Assembly: GCA_014529385.2 (NCBI GenBank)
Contig: CM043946.1
Location: 16,759,077 to 16,823,076, forward strand
DNA length: 64,000 nucleotides
Direction: 5' to 3'
Source of the DNA: Adiantum capillus-veneris
Taxonomy: Eukaryota; Streptophyta; Polypodiopsida; Polypodiales; Pteridaceae
In this document: one piece after another, positions 56,138 to 64,000 of the stretch
How positions within the stretch are numbered: position 1 is the stretch's first letter
Layout: every line of letters starts with the position of its first letter
Made by a program: the position numbers and the translations under genes
The notes under the pieces: generated by a model
The model's database searches: none
The model's input: only the letters and a program-made list of their open reading frames with translations
What the model was told of the DNA's origin: nothing

Positions 56138-56158
56138 TTGTCCCCAGCAACAACGCCA
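56138..56158 (-). other. Element A primer-binding site, decayed tRNA-Asp type
   Basis: The minus strand reads TGGCGTTGTTGCTGGGGACA. Within the first 18 bases it differs from the tRNA-Asp complement only by three C-to-T changes, the type expected from decay of methylated cytosines. Confidence 0.72.
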
Positions 56159-56162
56159 AAAA

Positions 56163-56392
56163 TGTATGCTTTTCCATACGTGTCGAAGCTGGGAACTTGC
56201 CTGTGTACTATGTGCGAGCCTCGAAAGGCTGCAAACACACAACTAGAAGAGCCTAGCAAGCTCAAAGGGGAGGGGTGTGTCACTCACCACTCAATCTTTC
56301 CGTTGTGAGGGATCCTGTGTTGAAAAGAAGAAGGAGCCGCCATCGATGCCGTGCTCAACCGCCTCACTGCCGCAATGCTCGATCACACACAC

Positions 56393-56477
<85 letters not shown>

Positions 56478-56820
56478 TGAGCACACTAAGGAGAAGGAGA
56501 TAGAGATGGAGTAAGAGCACTTCTTAGCTTACACCTCAGAGAATGAGGATTTTTAGGTCAAATGGACCTTTTATAAGAGTTTGGGCCATTCACACATGGG
56601 CGCCCACAATGGCCGGTCGTTGCAAAACTACTATGAAAATAAGATAAGTGGTGCGCCTCTCATCGATGATCACCTACACACCTATTGGACCAACAAGCCC
56701 AATCCCTGACTTAATCAAATAAATAATATGCGTCCATCAAAGGTGATAGGGTGTCTGTGAGGGTTAATAACATTGTGAATAGTCAGTTTCGCATGCCAGC
56801 AGTAGTCGTACACAGGTACA
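56163..56820 (-). repeat. Element A 5' LTR
   Basis: Begins TGTATGC beside the primer-binding site. A likely outer end is GTACA at 56820, giving TGTA...TACA ends and 658 bp. The right end is a guess because the partner LTR is not in the window. On the minus strand a TATA box (TATAAAAG) lies at 56575-56568. Contains (CT)n and (CA)n arrays. Confidence 0.68.
56396..56474. repeat. (CT)n and (CA)n arrays inside the LTR of A
   Basis: CT run at 56396-56440 followed by a CA run at 56444-56474. The apparent Leu-Ser and His-Thr proteins here are repeat artefacts. Confidence 0.93.
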
Positions 56821-57849
56821 TGCCTGGATAGGATATCAGGGCCTTGGATATGGTTCTTGGTGGCTTCTCTTGGCTCTAGGAAATATGTTTGAGCTTTCTA
56901 AAATGTCAATAATGCAAGTGGGAGGTGTGGGCACCCTCGTCCCGCTCGAGAAGTTTGGCACATGCGGTAACTGTCTATTTGCAACACCTGATATGTAGTG
57001 ATGCATGCACCACCCTAGAATAGTCAAACATGTAATGTGGGGATGTGGAAAAGGACTTTGGGTATCAAGGACCAAGCCTAAAAAACTTGGTGAATTTTGG
57101 AGTATGTATGGGGGTTTTTTAGCAAAAAATGCCCGTCGGGGGTCAAAACTAGCCAAAATTGGCCCCAAAAAGGTCCAAAAATGGCCAAAAATGGTGTGAA
57201 AGTGCTTCAAATTTCCACATCACTCATGTCTCCATGAGTGTTCAAGCTGAGGAAGAATTTTTGAAGCCAATACTTGGCCTTTTCACCTCTTTGTGTGTGG
57301 GAGAAAGCAGATTTCCTACAGGTAGTATAGTCCTGCCCCGTCACATTTGTGTCCTGTTTTTGAGTGTGTGCAGGAGTGAATGAGAGATTTTTCTCTTCAA
57401 TTTTGCACTTGGGAGAGTCTATGGAAATTTTGAGGTTTCCATGATATGTGTGCATGAGGAATTGAGGGAAGAAGGTGCAGTTTTCTGCAAGACTATGTGA
57501 CCCTATATCGGTGCCATTAGGGTTGACGCTACTCCAAAGAGTCCAACAAAGTGGAGTTTGGTGAAGGCTTTGTGATGGTTTGAGAGAGGACTTTTGTGGC
57601 TGGAGTTTTTTACTTTTTGATGGTTTTTTTTTTTTTTTGGTCACCATCAAGTGTGATTTCAAGTGTTGATCAACTCGATTCGCCTTGTAGTGTCTACGGG
57701 TAGGCAAGGGCTTGTAGGTCGAGGTGTTTGGAGTTTGAATTGAGCTTGTGGGTAATATTTTAATTGAGATCTTGATTGGTGGTCTTTGTGGGTTGGAATT
57801 TAAGTAAATTCCTTGTGTGGTGTTGAGTTGTTTGGGTTTGTGAGTGTGC
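56821..57849. other. Old flanking sequence, no gene seen
   Basis: About 1 kb with no domain I can recognise on either strand. A 215-codon minus-strand open stretch (57207-57851) is Lys/Pro/Thr-rich, includes a poly-Lys run from a (T)n tract and looks non-coding. Confidence 0.45.
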
Positions 57850-59130
57850 ACACGACATCTTTTGCTCCATCAACGTTGATTGCAAGATATATCTCACCTA
57901 GCTGTGGTAATGGTTTGCATGGAGGCAGTGACCTAGATGAGAACTTGGTAGTGTGCCTAGTTCAAGTGCAAGCTATGGTAGCGGATGGTTGAGGTGGGAT
58001 ATTTTCCAGATTAGTCCGATAGAGTTTTTTAAAGCTGATGAGCTCTTAGGTATACAAAGGCGGTAGTCCCAACAGGATAGCGCTTTTGTGGCAACGAACA
58101 CGTGAGTATTTTGTGAAGGCTCTTCTGCAAGATACAAAGAACCAACAACTTTGATTGATATGTATACCAAACATGATGCCTTAGAAAGCACAAGAGATGA
58201 TTGATGGGCTTGTTGTCTAGAACCTCATCCCTTGGAACAAGTTGATTGCGGGATATGCCCAACATGGGTGTGACAAAGAACACTGCATTTGTTTTTCCTA
58301 GATGTGAAGGGAAGGAATTTTATCCAAAAATATTTTCTCTAATCTCTATGTTCAAATGAATGTGAGGTTTGGTGCTCTCACAAAAGCACATAAAGTTCTT
58401 GATGGTCATGTGCTCGAGGATGTTGCTTCTTGAAAGCGTGTTGATTGCAGTGTACATCAGCCAGGAAGGATGGTGAGGGCTTTTCTTCATCACCAGGAAG
58501 TGGTCATTATGTATGCAAGATTTGGTGCCTTTTGATAGCACATGAAGTGCTTGATGGACTTTATCTCCAAAAGTTTGTCTCTGATTGCACGATATGCCTT
58601 GCATGATTGTGGTAATGGCTTGCATGGAGATAGCAGCCTAGGTAAGAGCTCGATAGTGTGCCTAGATCAAGGGTAAGTTGCAAGAGTGGATGGCTCAGAT
58701 GGGAGATTTTCTAGATCAAACCAATAAGGCTTGACGACACCTTGTGAGGTCTTTGGTACACACAGGTGACGACACTAACAGGAGGATAGTGTTTTCTTCC
58801 ATGCAGGCTTGTTTTGAGCATTTGAGCTCTCACAAATACACTCCGAATTGGGCCCAAAATGGCAGCAGATCAACCCCAAAGTGGAAGTGTTCTTGGTACC
58901 AAAACAATAGTGGATCAACACCAAAATTGCAATGTTTATTGCCCTAAAACAGGAGGGTATTCAGCTTGCATGGTAGGAACGCCTTATGCCCAAAAAGGGT
59001 GTGGCAATGAGCATGTGTGCTTTGTGTGAAGCCTCCTTTGCAAAAGACAAAACACATGAAGATCCTATTTTCATATGTATGCTACATGTGGTGATCTCAC
59101 AAAAGAATGTAAAGTTTCTTGATGGTCATC
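57850..59130 (+). pseudogene. Decayed PPR (pentatricopeptide repeat) gene fragment
   Basis: Plant PLS-type PPR motifs are scattered over three plus-strand frames: STLIARYIS near 57870; LIDMYTKHDALESTRD near 58151-58198; WNKLIAGYAQHGCDKE near 58228-58275; KAHKVLDGHVLEDVAS near 58387-58434; MYARFGAF near 58511 followed by AHEVLDGLYLQKFVS near 58542-58586; LIARYALHDCGNG near 58570; YAQKGCGNEH near 58985; and MYATCGDLTKECKV near 59078-59118. Repeated LIA-Y and MYA motifs at intervals of roughly 330-410 bp fit PLS triplets. Every frame has stops, so it is a fossil. PPR proteins act in organelle RNA processing and editing. The fragment could be an old gene remnant or a retro-copy. No DYW or E domain was identified. 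Confidence 0.68.
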
Positions 59131-60027
59131 CTTTTGTGGATGTTGTCTCTAGTAACACTGGTGCAACCAAAGTTGATCCAAGATGGAAAGTGTGCAAGGC
59201 TAGGCTAAGGCTACAGGCAGGTGTAGTGCAGAAGGTTAGTGCAGGTATGAAGTCCCTCGGTAGACTAGGGGCAACAGGAATGTATGCTGGTGCGGTTTTT
59301 TAGGACAAAAAGGCTCCAAAGTGGCCCAGTTGGGATGGTGAGTTCAGGTATCTGAAGTGCTAAGTTATTGCTCTAGAATGGTGAGCTTGAGGTGCTCTAG
59401 CAACCGATCTAGATGGCTTGTCAAACGGAGCCCCAATGTGCAAGATATTGTAGTTCAAAGTTAGAAGGTTTAGCAGATCCCCTATGAACATGGCAACTAG
59501 AGATAGGTGTCTAGTGTGGATATCAGTAGATAGAGTTATAGTGCTCAAATTATAGACCATGCTTGCCTTCTCGGATTGCGGATCCATGTTCTGGATTGCA
59601 AGTTATAGCCAGTTGAAGTTTTGTCAGGGGCTAGGTTCGTCCCACTTGACCAGATTGGAGGACGTGCCATCTAGAATTTTTTGGGCCTTGAATGCATTCT
59701 AGAGGGTGATATGCTTCATGTGGAGTAGACAGGAATTGACTACATGTCAATCAGATGCGTGGTTAACAAGATACCGTGAGATGAAGTTGGGAGCTAATGT
59801 TAAGGAGGAGAGTGGCAGGTGATTTTTCTATTTTTTCGTGGCCTTGGAAATCTTGAAGGGCAGTGTGGATCGACGGGCTCAAAGTTTGGGTCATCAGCTC
59901 TTAATGATGTTTTACTGCTCCTAAATCGGGTCTTAAGGCAAGAATTTGCAGGTGTTTAAAAGTGAAGGAATTCAAAGGGGTTTTTTGACAAAATTTGAGA
60001 AGCTTGGGGAGGTTTCCAAAGGGGAGG
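59131..60027. other. Flank between PPR fossil and copia element E
   Basis: About 0.9 kb. It may be further decayed PPR gene sequence, but I see no motif good enough to claim that. Confidence 0.4.
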
Positions 60028-60238
60028 TGTTGGGTGAAGGCAGTGTGCTTGCACCTGGGGACCAGTTAGTGTTCGACCGCCCACATGTGTTCATACCTTA
60101 TTCTTTATATACATATGAATAAGGGGCTCACTCTCACATAGTTGACACAGAGTGAAGCTCCACCCACATCATGTGTGCTCTCTTCCCTTCCCTCTCTCGC
60201 GTGTCTTGTCTTTTCTCCCGCACCCCCGATCTCCAACA
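60028..60238 (+). repeat. Element E 5' LTR
   Basis: TGTTGGGTG...CTCCAACA, 211 bp, with a TATA-like CTTTATATACA at about 60102-60112. The partner LTR has the same length and moderate divergence. Confidence 0.9.
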
Positions 60239-60240
60239 AC

Positions 60241-60252
60241 TGGTATCAGAGC
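60241..60252 (+). other. Element E primer-binding site, initiator tRNA-Met
   Basis: TGGTATCAGAGC two bases after the LTR, the standard plant copia primer site. Confidence 0.88.
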
Positions 60253-61908
60253 TGCGGCGATTGTGGTGCGGTGGAGTATGACAGTGCCTTGAGCTCGGAG
60301 CTCGGCTATGGTGGAGAGAGCTTGAGATGCCACAAATATGAGCTCTTGGAAGCTTGAGAGATTTCCAAGCTCGAGGGGAGAGTGTACTGCATGTGTGTAT
60401 GGTTATTTGCAGCCACACTTGTAGGAGGTTTGCAGAAATTGATTTTCGTAGGTATGTTTTTGGGCCCGAAAAACACATTTTTGGGCATAACTCCCTCACA
60501 TGGACTCACCACTGTGCAACTCAAGACTCTATCCTAGGGTTTTGGCATGTTCCAGACACGATGATGGTGCCTATGTGACCTAATTCTGACCACAAAATTT
60601 TTAGTAGCATCTGTGTGTATTCCCAAATTTTTTATTTTCGGAGTGTAGTCGGCATCGGCACTACAGGTGGAGTCCTTTGCCAGATCGGCACATATTACCT
60701 CCTGTTTCACCTTCTTTTGGTGAGTGCAAAGTAGGGTAGCCCATAGCTTTGGTGCATGTATGCTAGCAACCGGCTAGCCATAGTAGGTACAGGTTCTCAT
60801 TGTAGATACAGGTGGAATTTTGGTTCTGTGATTTGCAGATTGTGAGAGCGTGGTTTGCTCTTTTGTGTTTTCCATGAAAGTTATCTACTGGCCATATATC
60901 TGCGGGTTTTGGCAGATATTGTGAGTGTGTTATGCTCAGTGGTTGGTTGTGTAGTGTTGCATACGAGACAAGTGTACTTTGTTGCTGATAGAGAGCTTTG
61001 TGTACACAACATTGTGGCAGTTGAAAGGCATTTTGGCATATATATGGGCTGATTTTGCATCCCATATATATGGGCTGATTTTGCAGCCATTGTGGATGCT
61101 TATTTGATGCACGATTAGTGCATAGGCTGGTGCTCTATTGTATTGCCATGTGTTTGTGCTTGTAGTGCGCTTTCCGGGTATAGTGCTACGTGACTTATCG
61201 AGGCAATAAGAGTTATTTTGAGTATCATTTGTGACTTGATTTTTCAATGACTATGCATCCAGGTATCTTGCCATTTGATATGCCTATTTCCATAGTGCAT
61301 GCGTGAGACAATTTTTCATATCAAGAGTGATTTGGCATGTATGGTCTCATAAGGTGATATGCACAGTTTGTGTTGAGCTTTTGGGATAGCTCATATGTAT
61401 TGAGCGTAGATTGACTGCACATTGGCTCTTGTTGAGCATGTTCTTTTGGCTTATGGTTATTTTGGGTTAGATAGCCATTTTATGTTGGAACTCTGGCAAA
61501 TTTTTTCCAAGATTTCTTGTTCTTATGCGCATGGTACTCACCAATTTGGCTTGAGTTATTGCACTCAGTTTTGGCTTGGATTACTCACCATAGTTTGTGA
61601 TCTTGAGTATTGTTTGCTTTGTTTGCCATAGTGCTAGCAAGCTTTGGATTGCAATGAGTTTCTGCATCCAGGTTTGTGGCAGTGTTGGTCACAGGTTTGC
61701 CATACTGTTTGGCAGTCTGGATTGCAACGTGTATTCCATATCCATCTCTTTTGCCCACAGATTGTCGTTCTAGTGGAAGACCTTGTGCATATTGTGTGCA
61801 TCCAGCTATTTCCCTACTTGGTTTTTTGGTTCTGTCTCAGTTGTGTGGTTGCCGAAAGTTTTTTGGATTCATTTTACTGCTCTTTGGTTGTACAGGTTGC
61901 CAGACATG
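60253..61908 (+). other. Element E leader
   Basis: 1.65 kb without recognisable coding signal. A short tandem duplication, GGCATATATATGGGCTGATTTTGCA-like, occurs at about 61030-61087 (the words TATATATGGGCTGATTTTGC repeat twice). Confidence 0.5.
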
Positions 61909-62320
61909 GCAGTACACATGTCAGAGTTTGAGTTCTTTGTTGCGAGATTTGATGGATCAGACTTCGCTTGGTGAAGCTCGCATACGCTTGATGCATTCAC
62001 TTGTTTGGGCCAGGCATTGCCATTGCAGGGCAAGGATGCAAGGCCAGAGTCTATGTATGACAGTGCGTGGGAGGACTTGGATGCACTAGCGCGGTCGACG
62101 ATTATGTTGAGCCTAGTAGAGTCAGTCTATTGCATAGTTATGCAAGCACGTACAACTAGAGATTTATGGCAGCTGTTGTGTCAGACATATGGCACTTAAG
62201 AGTCCAAAGATGTGCCTAGAGCGAGATGCAGGTGTGAGAGACGGAGACTGTGCACTTGTTGGCATTGTGGACACACATGACATATTCAAAGGCGTTGTTT
62301 TTGCAGGATGTGATAGTGCA
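61909..62320 (+). pseudogene. Element E: copia gag remnant
   Basis: Pieces in two frames: FEFFVARFDGSDFAW near 61926-61970; a segment WEDLDALARSTIMLSLVES near 62070-62125 followed by TTRDLWQLLCQTYG near 62152-62195. These are the DUF4219/UBN2-type copia gag. A zinc-knuckle relic CWHCGHT with HIQRRC is near 62258-62300. Stops and shifts throughout. Confidence 0.7.
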
Positions 62321-62334
62321 AACATCAGTACAGG

Positions 62335-63144
62335 TTGGATGCTTTAGCTTTGATTACATCGGAGGTAGATGTTGTGTATGAGGCTACACACAACGGTGAG
62401 GTCGTTCTTGTTTCCATGTTTACCCTTGAAGTTCTCATGTCATGTGATGGCACATTACCTTTGCAGTGGATGCTAGATATACCGATGCTTCATTTCAAGT
62501 CTCCTCCGAACATGAATACTTTTGCTCGTATGCTAGCGGTTTGCTTGGACATGTGCGCTTTGACTGATGGTTCAGTCCACGACATTGTTGGTGCCGGAGA
62601 TGTTCGGATGTCATTGCCGATTGGAGCAATGCTAGTACTGAGGCATGTTCTCCTTGTGTTGAGTTTGACTTGGAGTTTGGTCTCTGTGAGTCAATTGAGA
62701 GACAATGGGTGCCATGTTGTGCTAGATGAGCACAGTTTTAGTTTGCGTCGTGGAAAGCTTGTTTTAGCAAGAGGTGCTAGTGTTGATAGCACATATCCAA
62801 TGCATGTTAGTCACATGAGAGATGGCACTATCTCTGTGATATTACTGCAGCCATGTAGACAGCAGAGACGGATTTCGTTTGCTAGTGGGTTGCATGATGC
62901 TTTGCCTTTGTGTCAGAAGAGCACTGAGATAGTTGTGTGTGTTCCTACTGCAATTAGACAGTTAGAGCAGGCAGGCCCTTGTGAGATACAGCTGGTTGTG
63001 CATTTGTCTTGTGGTGACATTCACGCAGACAGTGGTATCTCTGGGGATGCACAGCTTTGTCAGTCTCATCAGTTGAGCCAGAGACCGATCCATTGTTCTA
63101 TGATGCATCCGATACGTTTGAGGGCGACAATGTCCTTCAAATAG
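62335..63144 (+). pseudogene. Element E: protease and pre-integrase remnant
   Basis: About 270 open codons. LQWMLDIPMLHF near 62462-62498 is where copia proteases have WxLDSGAS..H; the Ser and Gly are lost. IVGAGDVRMSLPIGAMLVLRH (quoted: IVGAGDVRMSLP, then GAMLVLRHV) and LVSVSQLRDNGCHVV are the typical strand motifs downstream of the active site. The pre-integrase zinc region is not recognisable and the integrase core is absent. The long open stretch is surprising for such a degenerate domain and may be chance. Confidence 0.7.
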
Positions 63145-63356
63145 CTGTGTGTAATTGCAGTGATGCTGATTTTTTGGTTTCACAGTCATTCTCAGCAGAT
63201 ATTTCTTTGCCAGACGATGCTGACATGGTTATGCATAGTCAGGTGGTTCCTAATGAGGATGCATATGGCACTGAGGTTGCTGACAAGGATAGGTTGGCAC
63301 ACATAGTCATGTTTTGTCGGCTTTCGGGTCTCTCATGTCTGACTTTTTGGTCTTGA

Positions 63357-63480
63357 GACCTAATCTTGCTTATGCGGTTGGTGCTTTTGTGGGAGTTGTC
63401 AGTCATATGGTGGCTGACACTGGCATGGTGTATAGTGGAGCATTGCAGGTCCTTACTCGTTACCTGCACTAGGAGTGTCA
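63357..63480 (+). pseudogene. Element E: end of copia RNase H
   Basis: Translation reads PNLAYAVGAFVGVVSHM and then GALQVLTRYLH, which matches the copia RNase H start (RPDIAYAVGVVSRYM... LKWILRYLKGT form). It shows that the 3' end of pol is present and that the missing domains were lost from the middle. Confidence 0.65.
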
Positions 63481-63651
63481 TCGTGGCTCTAGTCCCAGTG
63501 GTACGCACCTTGTGTTTACGCTAGAGCGGTTATAGATGCACTCACATACTTGGAGTGAGCCAGTGGACGTAGGTTGAAAGTTGTCTTCTCTCACCTTTTG
63601 TACATACTAGTTTAGTCTAGTTTTCTCGCCACTTACCAGCACACAGCCTTT

Positions 63652-63661
63652 AGTGGGAGAT
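63652..63661 (+). other. Element E polypurine tract
   Basis: The short purine run AGTGGGAGAT immediately precedes the 3' LTR. Confidence 0.6.
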
Positions 63662-63872
63662 TGTTGGGTAAAGGTAGTGTGCCTACACCTGGGGACCAAT
63701 TAGTCTCTAAATGCCCACATGTGTTCATACCTTATTCTTTATATACATATGAATAAGGGGCTCACTCACACATAGTTGACACAGAGTGAAGCTCCACCCA
63801 CATCGTGTGTGCTCTCTTCCCTTCCCTGTCTCGCTTGTCTTGTCTTCACTCCTGCACCCCCGATCTCCAACA
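63662..63872 (+). repeat. Element E 3' LTR
   Basis: 211 bp, TGTTGGGTA...CTCCAACA, partner of 60028-60238, followed by TGAGG. Confidence 0.9.
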
Positions 63873-64000
63873 TGAGGTCCTTATAGCGTGCCACGTGGCA
63901 CAATATAAGCCCACATGTGAAATCTACAGCCGGGGGTCCACGGTACATAACCCAAAACATGGGGTACTGAGAAGGATTCAAGAGAGAGGGGGAGTGAGCT
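63873..64000. other. Right flank, nothing recognised
   Basis: The last 128 bp show no feature beyond the probable duplication at their start and a GA-rich end. Confidence 0.5.

Larger units (their letters stand above)
60028..63872 (+). mobile_element. Element E: internally deleted Ty1/copia retrotransposon
   Basis: Two 211-bp LTRs (60028-60238 and 63662-63872), an initiator-tRNA-Met primer site, a polypurine tract and a probable 5-bp duplication with one change (GGAGG at 60023-60027, TGAGG at 63873-63877). The interior keeps gag, a protease-like region and the end of RNase H. Integrase and nearly all of RT are missing. At 3.8 kb it is a non-autonomous copy. Confidence 0.87.

Noticed and set aside
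56275-56514. Leu-Ser and His-Thr repeat proteins
   Set aside because: Translation of (CT)n and (CA)n arrays inside the LTR of element A.
57207-57851. 215-codon minus-strand open frame
   Set aside because: Low-complexity Lys/Pro/Thr composition, including poly-Lys from a T run; no domain, and no support from the surrounding sequence.

Overview
This window looks like repeat-rich nuclear DNA of a land plant. The evidence is plant-type Ty3/gypsy and Ty1/copia retrotransposons with plant primer-binding sites (tRNA-Asp and initiator tRNA-Met types), decayed pentatricopeptide (PPR) motifs, and a Penelope-like element (PLE) with no visible endonuclease. That last class is known from some seed-free plants, so a fern or lycophyte is my guess, but the sequence alone does not settle it. 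I see no convincing single-copy host gene, rRNA, tRNA or CRISPR array. Almost everything is transposon, and most of it is decayed.

The layout is a stack of nested insertions that can be unpacked from target-site duplications (TSDs) and resumed reading frames. (1) A minus-strand Ty3/gypsy element, A, is split into three blocks: 981-7395, 22596-23075 and 54016-56820. At its 3' end it is fused at about 980 to a fragment of another gypsy element, X (1-980). (2) A 15.2-kb plus-strand gypsy element, C (7396-22595), sits in the gag of A, flanked by a 5-bp TSD. (3) A minus-strand gypsy element, B, sits elsewhere in A's gag. Its LTRs are 23076-24000 and 53094-54015, flanked by a perfect AGGAG duplication although 31 kb apart. 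(4) Inside B lies a plus-strand Penelope-like element with two 2.8-kb direct repeats (pLTRs) bordered by (CA)n arrays (26576-52491). (5) The second pLTR of the PLE was hit twice more: by a copia element, F (34378-38471, reverse transcriptase deleted), and by a young 12.4-kb gypsy element, D (38999-51366, minus strand, almost identical 2.7-kb LTRs, long open frames).

Right of A, 56821-60027 is old sequence with a decayed PPR gene at about 57850-59130. It is followed by an internally deleted copia element, E (60028-63872).

D is the only element that still looks close to functional. It encodes Gag-PR-RT-RNaseH in one frame, an archaeal-type RNase H plus integrase in another, and three accessory frames ahead of gag. 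Elements A and C share an unusual order in which a retropepsin-like domain follows the integrase; C has no protease between gag and RT. C also carries a family of roughly 280-bp-spaced AT-rich palindromes in both of its untranslated regions. These points, the PLE and its CA-array borders, and the accessory genes of D are the most interesting parts of the window.
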